A DNA stretch of 64,000 nt from Thuidium tamariscinum. Taxonomy: Eukaryota; Streptophyta; Bryopsida; Hypnales; Thuidiaceae. A program made the translations under genes and the position numbers. Below are positions 11,065 through 22,120 of the stretch, in pieces. The notes under the pieces are model-generated. The model did not search any database. It was not told the DNA's origin and saw nothing but the letters and a program-made list of their open reading frames with translations. Every line of letters begins with the position of its first letter. Within the stretch, counting starts at the first letter, position 1. The stretch spans positions 10,912,001 through 10,976,000 of the forward strand of contig OX344753.2 of NCBI GenBank assembly GCA_947034885.2. The letters run 5' to 3'.

Positions 11065-12333
11065 TTATTGAAAACTTTCATTTTTCACTGAAAAGAATAC
11101 ATATTTGATTATTGAGAGGTCTTCAAAGGCATACATGTACCAAAAGTGAAGAGTAAAGCTTGCCAATTTTACTTCATTTCCTAGCATTTAGCAATTTTAC
11201 TTGATTTGAGATCTAAGAAATTGTACATATCCATTTGCTTCAAGAATGGTTTCAATTGAAAGTGTAAAGTGTTTTCATGATATTCACCATTGATAATTTT
11301 CACATACAACTATTGATTTGGAGCTATTTGCAATTTCTACTTATAAAAAATAATGCATTTCAACAATTGCAAGGTAGATTGTGTAATGAGTTTAATAGCT
11401 TTTTATGTGAAATCAAGTTTTTTAGAAGTGCATTTTAGTGTGCTAACACTCTACATAGTTGTTCATATCACCTCTAATCCCCCCAAAAATTTATATGCAA
11501 ATTTGGGAAACAGTGTGGAAAAAGGTAGCATACTAAATATAGAAAATGTACTCTTCTCACATTATAATTTCACAACTCCTATATAATTTCGCATTCAAAA
11601 TTTGTGTACTTAATAATAAACAAACTCTTTATACATTTGTATGGTTAGATTTTGAAAAAAAATCAACTTGCTTCATTAGAGATGACTACAAGCCAATGCA
11701 CTTTTTCCATAATCAAAACACACTTGAAAAGGCTTAGGCATTTAGGGGTTAATTTAAACCCTATTGGTGAAGGAGACAAACTTTGTTCCCTTTTCAATGT
11801 ATTATGAAAAACTGCAAGGGGTGAGGGGTTAAATCTTTAGTTGTCATTTGTTATTTGTAATAAGTAATTCATTATAAATTAGACTCTTTGAAAATTGAAA
11901 AAAATAACAAAAAATGTTTAATTTTACTGAAATTTTCATTCAATACTTTTAATTTTAATTTTAGTATAACAAAAATTACTTGATTAGGATGAGTGTTTTT
12001 AAATATAAAAATAATGGAAATTTTCTACATAAATCTCCAACTACCATTTATTCTTTACTTACAAAACTATAGTAAAAAATAATTTATATATATAGATATA
12101 GATAAATGTAGGTACCTTTTTTCCACACTTGAAAAATGTTTTGAAAAAAATTAAGCATGAAAATCATGATGATCTATATCCATTAGAAGAGGGATAAAAA
12201 AATTTGGAGCATTTTTGAGTACTTTGATTTTGGAGTATGTACAAAACATTGCCCATCTAAACATCTTTGATTCATCAATTTTGTCAATTGTGATGTTTTC
12301 TTAAAGCTTGACAATTTCATTGATCTAATTTTT
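11065..12333. other. AT-rich spacer
   Basis: Contains a degenerate repeat unit at about 11850-12100 and two isolated end-like motifs next to TTAA (TTTAGGGG at 11741, GAGGGG at 11823). They could be remnants of further TTAA elements, but no partner end is identifiable. No gene is seen. Confidence 0.45.
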
Positions 12334-12337
12334 TTAA

Positions 12338-13165
12338 CCCCTAAAGAATTGTTGTCTCTTTTGGGAACAAAATGGATTTTGAACAAGTTCCTATGACCTC
12401 AATTTTTGGTGAAACTTTTTGAAACCTTCTCATAAGATAGAAAAATTGATTAACTTTGTGGGAATATTTTCTTAAAATTTCAATTGGTGCCCAAAAGCAA
12501 AAGTTATATCACAAAAAGCTCAAAACTAAATTTGGCAAGCGACAATTTTTTTTTGGAAAGAAGATAAAATTTAAATTAATTTTTTTTCCTCAAATAACAT
12601 ATAATTGCCTACATTCAAAGCCTTGGATCATTTTATTTGAACTTGAAATGAGAAAGTTATGGACAATATTGTTTTTTATCAAAAAACTTATTGGAAAAGT
12701 TTTCATTTACTTGCTAGAACAACCTCACCATTAAAATTATCGTATTTCAATCCTGTCTTACAGCTATTAACCATTTAGGTTTTTTTCAATCTTGGACTTA
12801 ACAATTTTTTTAATAAGGAAATCATGTGTTTTTTGGGGGAATTTTTTTCCTAGATACTTAGCTCTTTAACACAAATTTTCTTTTAATTCAAGTTCCATTG
12901 TTTGCAAAAAATTTCCAAAAATAGTGGTCAAAGTCATCTAAAATTGCAGACTGTAGTTGACAAAAAGTTTTTTTCCAAACTTTGAATGCTTATATCTTCT
13001 AATCCATATGGTCAAATTTCATGAAATTTTTACCACATGATTTCAAACAAATTAAGTACAAGATCCTATGGTTAGATTCTTAGAATTTTTTTTCTTGAAT
13101 GAATGTAACAAAAATGAAAGTTTTGAATGATTTTTGACAAAAAAATGGTGTTAAATCTCTATGGG
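12338..13165. mobile_element. old, diverged TTAA-family element (about 830 bp)
   Basis: The left boundary is TTAA (12334-12337) followed by CCCCTAAAG. The interior matches the element at 41744-42419 along most of its length ('caattggtgcccaaaagcaaaag', 'cagctattaaccatttag', 'tgcttatatcttctaatcc', 'gatcctatggtta') and, more distantly, the 925-bp copies. The right end is degraded (GGGTTAT at 13163). Confidence 0.6.
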
Positions 13166-13604
13166 TTATGATAGGAGCTACATAAATCTTTTTTCATTCC
13201 AACTATGATGATCATCAACATTATTCCACATGCATGAGAAATCAAGCTTGCTATTACAAGAACTAATCAAGAAAACAAGAGTGGTACACTTGTGCTTAAC
13301 CCCACGTTTTTTTTTCGGCTTAACAGTTCCCAATACCAAATTGGGCTTGTTTTTTGGCTTTATGGTGCTAGATTGCACTAGAAAAAAAAAATCTGGCTAA
13401 AAAAGGTTCTAAAAAATGTGAAAAAAATTGGATGAAATCGCTAGACAGCTTTGAAATTTAAAAAAATACTAGATGAAATCACTTAATTGTGGATGAAAAC
13501 CATACTATACATCCAATAAGTGGATGAATGTTGCAATTTGGAGCACCACTATAACATTTTATATTGCCACTATGGCACTTCTTCGAAAACGAAAAAAATA
13601 GCCC
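13166..13604. other. spacer upstream of RWP-RK gene A
   Basis: AT-rich sequence up to about 13600, where it switches abruptly to GC-rich sequence shared with the upstream flank of gene B. That switch marks the edge of the duplicated segment. A short repeat 'tggatgaaa' occurs at 13430-13530. No gene is seen. Confidence 0.5.
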
Positions 13605-14222
13605 TCATACCAACTCCAAATTATGGTCGGTAATGAAAATGGAGGTCAGGAGCACGCCAGTCGGTACCCGGGCAACGCCATAGCCGGCCAGTGCAACGTC
13701 CGAGCTCCCAATGTCAGCGGCCCGAACCCCATCGCCACGCCCCGTTCGAGAAGACGAACCGTGGAACCTCCCCACGATGCGGTTACACAGCGCCCCCCTC
13801 TCCCCCACATCTCCAGCTCTCCTACATTTCCACCGTCCCATGTACCCAGGGGGAACAAGCTTACCCTGCTTGGCCTCGGGCAGCGCGAGCGTGAAGAGCC
13901 AACTCCCTAAAAGACAGGGTCGGAGCTCCGATCCGAGCGATGCCTACGCCCATGCAAACCCCATATATATATATGTTACAGTCTCTGAAACGCTCCACAC
14001 TTGCGCCTTTGTCTCATCATCTCGGGATACACAGCAATTCCACACACAAGTTCATACAGTTTCAAGTCACGTTGAATTCTCCGATCCCGCGGGACTCCAA
14101 CTGTTTTGTTGCCACCAATTGTACATGGTTTCCCTTCTGTGAGATCAGATATCGGTTGGGAGTAATTGGATTCAAGAGGTTTTGTGGGTTTGTAGCTGGT
14201 GTGTGCGTGAGAGTGTGGAGCG
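13605..14222 (+). promoter_or_regulatory. GC-rich promoter and 5' leader of RWP-RK gene A
   Basis: About 600 bases conserved between gene A and gene B (inverted at about 38692-39310), in contrast to the AT-rich DNA outside. A TATA-like run CATATATATATATG at 13962-13975 is preserved in both copies about 250 bases before the start codon. If it is the TATA box, transcription would begin near 14000. Several open frames cross the region, but they are not conserved as proteins between the copies. Confidence 0.6.
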
Positions 14223-17200
14223 ATGGTGGGCGGCGAGAGAGAGGGAAGCTTAAGGGTTCATGCAATTGCACCTTCTGGGGGTGTGCATCCACCTGCGGCA
14301 GGGCCTGTGCCTGTTGTTGCGAATGGGGGAAGTGGAAACGGTAACGCCGGAAAGGGAGGTGGAGGTTTAGTTGTGGAGAAAGTGAAGTTCACGGTGTCTG
14401 TGAGGGGTCACCAGTGGAGCTCGGCGCGTCATGTCAACGAGACGCTGGAGGAGTTTGCTGCTGCCATTGAGGTTCGTTTCGCAAGGCTGTTGTTAGTTTG
14501 TTACCAACTGGGTGAGGCGTTGTGTGCGCTTTAACTGCATGTGCGGTTGTGTACGTACCCGTCTGTGAGATATTGCGCATCGTTAGTGAAGCTTGATCAT
14601 TGTGGTGCTTACGGTGACAGCCGAAGTAGGCGATGAAACTGCTTAGGAATGGTTGATGTATGTGATTGTCATTTCGGTTGCTTTGGACGCAATTGAGAAA
14701 TGTTGTTGGAGATCGGTACACTGGGGGGTACGTAGTTACTGACTTTTGGTGGGTTTTTGATGAAGGACATCTGAAAGGTTACTGAAAATTACTTGTGCGC
14801 GCTTGGTCTGAGAATTGACCGGTAGCGAGTCGTTCGCGTTGCGGTTGCAAAATAGAGCATGTTGACATCGCTTTGCTGTCGATTATTAAGAGCCAATTGT
14901 CGTTGTGAGTGGTGCTTGCTGACGTTCAGTTTCCTGTGTGGCAGCGCAACGCACGGCGTCTGGCCTTCATCGACAACGACGACAGCATCCAGCGCTTGCA
15001 GCTGGCGTACAGCGATGGCTCCGAGCCCGAGGATCTGGATGTGGACGCCACGCTCGGCGACGTGATCATCTGCATGGGCGACAAGCAACTTCTGGCCATT
15101 GTGAATTCCAACCAACGAATGCCCAGCAACGGCCCTCTCACGCAACGCAGAGACTCGGAGTCCCCCCCGCAAATCACCAACGCCATAGCCAGTCACTGCA
15201 ACGTCAGCGTCGCAGCTCCTAGCAGCTCTCCCGACCTCGTCGCCCCCACCGCGGCGCCGAAGTTCCCGATCCCCGATTACAAACCTCCTTGCAGGTCCAC
15301 TGTAACCACCGACCCAAGAGCGTCCAAACTGAACGCACTGCCTGAGTCTCCGTCCCTGCAATTCCAACCCGTGGAAAGAGCATGCTCGTTCCACCCGGAT
15401 TCCGCAGCAGGCGCGGGTCTGCCGCCGTTACCAAGACCCAATGGCAAACTCAACATGGGTGGCGCAGGCAAACCAGCCAGCGGCCCCGGCACGGTGCAGC
15501 AGCAGTTCTGCAATCCAACGCCATCGCCAGCGGAGCTCGCCAACATGCTAGTGCGAAGCTCCTCTCAACGCATGCAAGGCCACGGCGTCACTGGCGTCTC
15601 CGGCGCCACAGGAGTGAGTGCATCCACCAATACTCGTTCCCCTGCGACGCCTGCACCCACTGCAGGTTTTCAGTCCTTCGCATCCGCGTTGCTGAGTCGG
15701 TTGCCGATGCTTCCCAATCAGAACATCCAGTGTCCGCACGGCGCCACCACCAACATCGCGCTCCTGGCGCAGTTCCTGGCGTCGCAGTTGCGAGCGTTTT
15801 CAACTCCCGGCGCCGCGCTCCCCACTCCTGCGTCGTGTGGCGATCACAAGGCGCCCAAAGTCACGAATTCCGCCGCGAATCCTGTCGTGAATCCCGTCTC
15901 GAATGCTTCCCCGGCTTGCAACCTCCAAGCTGAGAAGGAGAACCGTCCTGACCACGGCGTGCAAGCGAATAATTTTGGTTCCCCCAACCATCCTGATGCT
16001 GCGAATAATGCGAAGCTGCCTGTGAGTGGCGCGACCAGTCATGATGAAAATTCGAAGGAGAAGTCTTCGTCGTCCTCGTTCTCGTCGGCGGATGTGCACA
16101 ACTCTTCGGCGCCGCCAAGCGGAGATGGCGAAGGAGTGGATAGCGAGTTGCCCAACGGAGGTTCCGAGATCGTGTTTCTGGTGAACCGACGCAGCAAGAC
16201 GGTGAGTTTCAGTGTAGTCTATGTCTAGCTTTGGGTTATATAATGACTGCTCTTGGTATCATGGTCTGTAGATAATGAAGTTGACTGTGAAGGTTGCGAA
16301 TGCTGTACAATGCATGCATGTGAAAGTCAGTGTGCTGTTGTACTGATTTCAGCGCTGTTGCTGTTGTTTTACCATGTAGCGGCCGCAGGGAGTTGGAACG
16401 CATCAGTTAAGGATGTCGGACTTATCCGTGTACTTCCATCTGAGTGTTGTTAATGCTGCGAAGAAGCTGGGAGTCTCGCAGACAACTCTGAAGAAAGCGT
16501 GCCGAAAGTTTGGGCTGAAACGATGGCCTGGCCGTAAGGTAGCTTCTAATTTTCAGAATTCATTCCAGTTCCACGCATTTGCATATTATTAAAATCAATC
16601 AGCGTTTCGAAATGAACCGTGTGTATGTTGTGGCATCTTTTTTCTCATGCTTGGATTGGTGGTGTAAACCTGTCACAGTTAGGGTCTTTGAAATAGTATT
16701 AATCTGACTTTGACTAGTAGTGGGATCAAGTCCTACTCGGGCCACCCCCACGGAGTCCACGTATGCAACTTGATGAAACAGGACATGATTTCCCCTAATA
16801 AACGTGCTTTAATTTCTTATACTTTCTTTTTCTGTAAAATTTTGACGTCAACAGCAGAGAGCTCACATAATTAGGTTTGGTATACATTTACGATTCATGA
16901 CGCCCACCTTGAATACTTAGAATGTCATGTATTTCCAACAATTTAGTGAAATTGATGCCCATTTGCTCATAAATGGAGCGTTTATAACAATCATATATTG
17001 CATAATTATTGTTTGTAGTAACTTGATGATGCATTCAGGTCAGGAGCTTGGAGAGCACTATACATGGCCTCGAGCACACTATTGCTGTAGGTCAGGGGGC
17101 TGGCTTGGAGGAGTTGACCGAAGCCTACATGCGGTCCGAAGTCTCTAAGCTGCAGCAGGAGATGGACCAGTTAGTCCACGGTACTCCTGCGCAGGTAACA

Positions 17201-18405
17201 CAGAAAATGGTAATATTTTTTCACTAACACACACCTCTTTCTCTTTTGATAATGCTTGATGTTCCAAGGATTTTCATTACCAACATCAAATTTCATGCAG
17301 TCACCTTGTTACCCAAATTAACGATTACTCCTCATACTGATGACCGCCTTACTTAAACGTCAATTTCGTTGATTTGGCGGTATTCCAAGCCACTTCAGAA
17401 CACGTACGGTCGTACGCCGCCAGAAACATAAATCTGTACCCGACCTAGTTTCTAGAGCTTTGTGCTCATTTTTTTTATCACCGTTTTTAGTAATCTAATC
17501 AATTTAGTATGCTTACTTTGATTGCTTTTGTTGTTAGCCACAAAGCTAATAAATGAACCGTCGTTTCTTACTTCACTTCTTTTTACTGTATGTTGATAAT
17601 CATCTTGATAATTACTTAGCCTTGCTTCCTTGTTATAATATGCAATATAATAACGAGATTCAGAGCCCCAGAATTGTGTCCTTCAACTAAGGTACAAAAG
17701 CTCCTGAATATAAAACTGTTACAGATTACGTGTGAGGGCGCCATCCAGCATGGAAAGTTCCAAAGCCATGAACAACCGTGAATTTCACGGAATTCACGTT
17801 CTTTACTGCTGTTGATGACGGGATTAACTCACTGCTTCGAATTCCACTGAGTCTTTTCGAATTCCTTGATTTTGCAGCGTTCGCCCGGTGTGAAGACTGG
17901 GGATACATACAAGCGCCTCTACTCCCGCGGCTGGCGCTCCAGATTCCACAGCGCAGGGCGCCCTGACACGATCCCCCTCGACACCGGCAACCCCACCAAA
18001 CGAGCCTCCGGACTTGCACCGCCAACCAAGCGCAAATACAGAAAATCCGCCACAAGAGAGTACCGCAGGGGACCTCGAAAGGCAATCGCCGCTTCCAAGG
18101 AGGACCCTGTGGTAACGCCAACGTCGGTCAAGAACCGTCCTCGAGACACCGTGATGAAGGATTGCGACATTGAGGGGTTGTTGCCTGAGGTTCATGACAT
18201 TCATCCAAATGAAGCTCCAGCTCCAGAGACTGCTTTGTTGGCGGAGAATGGCAACCACAATCATGGCAGTCCCAAGAGAACGAGTGGTGAGAAGGAGCAA
18301 GATGTGGCGTTTGGGGAGGATACCCTGATTGCTGAACGAAGTCCCAAGCGACAGAAAACGGAGCGTCGGAATGATGCTGAAGATGGGGATGTAGTGCAAG
18401 GCTGA
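14223..18405 (+). CDS. RWP-RK (RKD-like) transcription factor, copy A
   Basis: A predicted nuclear DNA-binding regulator of 784 aa in five exons, all joined in phase 0 at GT-AG introns: 14223-14471, 14930-16201, 16389-16538, 17039-17194, 17878-18405. Residues 1-45 are Gly-rich. About 50-145 form a compact conserved module not assigned to a family (exon 1/2 junction at 83/84). About 150-500 are Ser/Pro/Asn-rich and probably disordered. The RWP-RK domain spans about 508-575, with AAKKLGVSQTTLKKACRK and the signature RWPGRK (552-557) ending exon 3. Exon 4 continues with VRSLESTIHGLE and a coiled-coil-like stretch. Exon 5 is basic (KRASGLAPPTKRKYRK, SPKRQKTERR), a likely nuclear localisation region. 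The start is the first ATG after the conserved TATA and is shared with copy B. RWP-RK proteins are known to act in nitrogen responses (NLP), egg-cell and gametophyte fate (RKD) and algal mating type (MID). The lack of NLP N-terminal domains and of a C-terminal PB1 favours the RKD-like side. Its exact role is unknown. Confidence 0.9.
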
Positions 18406-19210
18406 AGCTGCAACACTTGTGCTGTCTGATGAGCCGGGATCGGAGCAGTTGTTTTTCATTGTACAGCGGTTCGTAATGTTAATCAACGTCGGTTGATTTC
18501 AGGAACTTTGGACTACGTAAGCACTAGATATTCCTGTTTTGCTGAAGACCCAGGAATATCATTTTGTACTATTTCCTAGCCAGTGAAGTTACAAAGACAT
18601 TATAAATACTAATCCCTATTTTACGGAAGTTTAGTACGTTATCACGGATTGCTGCCGAAGCTGGTATTGTAGAACAACCTGGCTTAAGCTCCAGCTTTTG
18701 CACCGTCTGCAGGTAGCATGGCTCCGGCCAAGTCGCATAGTCTAACGGTTTCTAATGTTGATCAACGTCGGTTGATTCACGGAAGCTAGAACTACGTCCT
18801 CAATATTGGCCTGTTTTCCTGAACCCAAGACTATGGAATATATCTACCATAATTTCTGTAATCGTTGTCGAAATACTAGATATTGGAGGCTATTTTACGG
18901 TTGTTTAACTAGTTTTCACTGATTGCTGCTGAAGCGGGTGTTGAGGGCAAGCTTGAAGCTCCAGCACCAGCGCCGTCGATCAGAAGGTAGCAATGCTAGC
19001 TGTGCATGACCAAGTCGTTCGATCTTACAGCCGTTTCTAATGTTGATCAACGTGGGTTAAATATCGCTGAGTCATGGAAGTTTGAACTACTAACGTCGTT
19101 GGCATAGTCTGAAATTCCTGTTTTGCTGAAAGATAATTAATGCAATGTCATTCTTGGGTCTCATAGTAATGCTAGTTACAAGATGTTAGAGGCTAATCCA
19201 CGGTAGTTTA
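18400..19210 (+). repeat. three tandem ~280-bp modules at the 3' end of gene A
   Basis: The segment starting at the stop codon of gene A is repeated three times with moderate divergence. The anchor GTTGATCAACGTCGGTTGAT (or a close variant) occurs at 18478, 18757 and 19042. Each module also has a 'gctgaag(c)tgc...gtctg' block resembling the last codons of exon 5 and an 'attgctgc(c/t)gaagc' block. Gene B has two comparable modules. These may be 3'-UTR duplications. Confidence 0.75.
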
Positions 19211-19369
19211 ATTGGCACAGGAAGAAGCAGGGCTTGGATGAAAGTTTCAATTTAATTTTTTATTTTAAATCAATGGCCAGAAAAATTTAGGGGGGGTTGT
19301 TTCAACTTGTTTGGAAGGGGATGGAGCCATCTTTTCAGTGTATTTAGTCTATTTATGATCCATTCCTTA

Positions 19370-19480
19370 ACTAGTTCAATCAATTTGCCTCTAGGCTCTA
19401 TCAATTTCATTATGATCCATTCTTTAACTATTTCAATCAATTTGCCTCTAGGCTCTAACAATTGAAATTGAGTCAATTTG
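19370..19480. repeat. two-copy tandem repeat, about 58-60 bp
   Basis: The phrase 'caatcaatttgcctctaggctct' occurs at about 19377 and 19435, each preceded by 'atgatccattc(c/t)ttaact'. It lies directly before the 71-bp array. Confidence 0.6.
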
Positions 19481-19489
19481 TCACTAGTT

Positions 19490-19848
19490 CTTCGAGTAGT
19501 ACCTATAACCAAGCTAAATAATTTCTAGTTGAATGATCTCTCTATGTGTCTTCCACTTTAATACGAGTAGTACCTATAACCAAGCTAAATAATTTCCAAT
19601 TGAATGATCTCTCTATGTGTCTTCCACTTTAATACGAGTAGTACCTATAACCAAGCTAAATAATTTCCAATTGAATGATCTCTCTATGTGTCTTCCACTT
19701 TAATACAAGTAGTACCTATAACCAAGCTAAATAATTTCCAATTGAATGATCTCTCTATGTGTCTTCCACTTTAATACAAGTAGTACCTATAACCAAGCTA
19801 AATAATTTTCAATTGAATGATCTTTCTATGTGTCTTCCACTTTAATAC
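19490..19848. repeat. 71-bp tandem repeat, 5 copies
   Basis: The word ACCTATAACCAAGC begins at 19501, 19572, 19643, 19714 and 19785, an exact 71-bp period with very few differences between units. Units run together without spacers, so this is a satellite-like array and not CRISPR. High identity implies recent amplification. Confidence 0.9.
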
Positions 19849-19849
19849 C

Positions 19850-22120
19850 TTGATGACGACATGCTCACAACTTTTAGAAATAATCACTATTGCATACAAA
19901 TGAACGTAATCAATATTATGCTATTGTGACAATTAGATGAATTATTGACCAAATTCACTTAGCTATTACACTATATTGATTAGTCTCTAAGATCCCATTG
20001 CTTGTCTATAAAAATTATAGAGGGATCTTATAACTCCACCAGTCTCTCAATTGTTGATTGTAAATGGACAAGATGCAATCTAATTCAACATACACACATT
20101 CAACAATCATTGCAATTTGAAGTGTAGTTAGAGTGCTTAGGTTGTAGGTTATATTTTCAATTGACTTCTAGTCTCAAGTTTGTTCCAAATTAACACATTT
20201 GATCTTCAATAATTAAATTCTTTCTACTTGTAGACCACATGAACAATTAATCCCATCTCATCAACAAACACTTTGCAAACCTTAAGTAATTAATTGTGAT
20301 TCAATATCACACCAAACCTCAAACTTTGCAATTTTGTTCAAACATACAAATTACAAGCTCTATACTCATAGAAAAATAGATTGGTTACATTTCATCATTC
20401 ATTCTTGCAATCTTTTTGATTCACAAACAAGACATCAAATTATGGGCTCTACACTAATGAAAAATAGATTGGTTACACCCAATCATTCAGTCTCACAGTC
20501 CTTTCAACTTACAAACATCACATCAAATTTCCTCTCCAACAATTTCATTCAATTTTCTCACTAAGATTTGCAGCTCAAGACAACTTGTTTCACAATCAAT
20601 TTTACTGTCACAATCCTTATACAAATGACAAGTAGTCAATCAAGTATTATTACACCACCAGAGAACTTGATTTGTCAATTCAACCACTCATCAATTTTTT
20701 TCAATTTTATTTTTATTCTTTTCTCACAATGACAAAATCACTTACATAATGTTGTACAACAACTTAGGTACTCAACAAATAAAGAATTTCATACAAAACT
20801 TGGGAGACTAAAGCATGTACATTCAAATTTTGTAACTCATAAATTATAATAGTAGACTTAATTGTTTGCAAATTGCCTAAGATTGGCAAGAACATTTCAT
20901 TCAACAACTAACATGAAAGAGCCTCAAAACAAAGAAAAAGTAAAAGTGAGAAGATTCAATGGAGTAGAGATAAAATTTATTGTTCAAAATTTTTCTACAA
21001 AATGACGACTTTTCAATGAAAGGACACAAGTTCAACCTAACTTCTTGCACATCTCAAATAATAAATCCTTTTTAAGATCATGCCTTTGTGCCAAGTAGAT
21101 ATCTCAAGTAAAATATCTAATACTTTAGCTATTCAAAAATGGATATGATTCAATTTGACTATAGCTTATTTGCACTTGCAAAACAACTTGCCCATAGAAT
21201 TCAAAAATTGGACACACTACATTCTAGCATAACACAATGTCTTCAAAAGAATTTTTTCCCCAAGGATGTAGATGAATGTAGCTATTGCAGGTTAACAAAA
21301 AGGTCATTTTTTTCAACATATTTTCTTATCCTCAAAGGACGCTTGTAGGTTAGAGGGCAAGGTGACTATACATGTAGCAATCATAGAAAGGAAAACCCAA
21401 AATAAATGAAAAGGCCAATCTCCTTCAAAAATAATGAATAGAGATTTATATAAGAATTCATCCATTTCATTTTTGCAATTCTCCAAGAATCAAATGACTC
21501 ATGTATTATTAAATCTATTTATTATTTGAAACTTTCAAAGACTCTTCCTAATCGTGAATGATTTATGACTTTGAATGTATAAATAAAACCCAAAGGTGGT
21601 AACAACTTTCCCTTTTAAATTTTGCAATTCTTTGCTTGTCCTAATAATCATAAATTATTTGCCTATGTTGTTTGTAACATGAAAAATGAAGGGTGGAGAT
21701 TTGAGTAAGCACTTCCCTGTTATTTTTTCAAATTTTGAAGAATCATTCTATTCATGTATTTTTTTTATGTTGATCTAAAAATAAAATAAAAGATAAAGAA
21801 TGAAGTAATAGGGTAACTATTTATTTTTGTAATTCTCAAAAAATTGTGCTATCTATATGGCTATATATTATTTGGCACAATGAATTTAATAATAAAACAT
21901 GGAGGACAAATGTTTAAAGAAAAGCTTGCATATTTGTTTTCTGCAATTTTTTTAACACTCTTATTAGAGGGGATTCGTATTACAAATTTTTGAGCCATTG
22001 ATTGGCGGTCTTCTTGTGCTTGTTTCTTCGTTTTGCTAGGAATTGGCAGGTTTCGATGTTTGGACAATGGGCCAGGGATTGGTTATTGTTCCATTTCTTG
22101 TTTGTTGTTTTTCTTTTGGG
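19850..22120. other. AT-rich spacer
   Basis: No gene is recognisable. A loose two-copy repeat of about 95 bp lies at 20345-20535 (shared phrase 'aaaatagattggttaca'). A degenerate repeat unit related to 10.4 kb, in opposite orientation, lies at 21420-21850. Confidence 0.45.

Noticed and set aside
11745-11835. About 80-bp TTAA-bounded miniature element
   Set aside because: TTAA and GGGGTTAA motifs are present, but the two ends do not form an inverted repeat.
13605-14142. Several overlapping GC-rich frames before gene A
   Set aside because: They occur on both strands and are not preserved as protein in the gene B copy. The DNA is better explained as promoter and leader.
14370-15110. PB1 domain at the N-terminus of the RWP-RK proteins
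   Set aside because: A hydrophobic-strand pattern is present, but the expected lysine and acidic OPCA motif arrangement is not convincing. Left unassigned.
15382-16118. Long frames in other phases and on the opposite strand of exon 2 of gene A (and the same in gene B)
   Set aside because: These are shadows of a GC-rich coding exon. The chosen frame alone joins to the RWP-RK exon.
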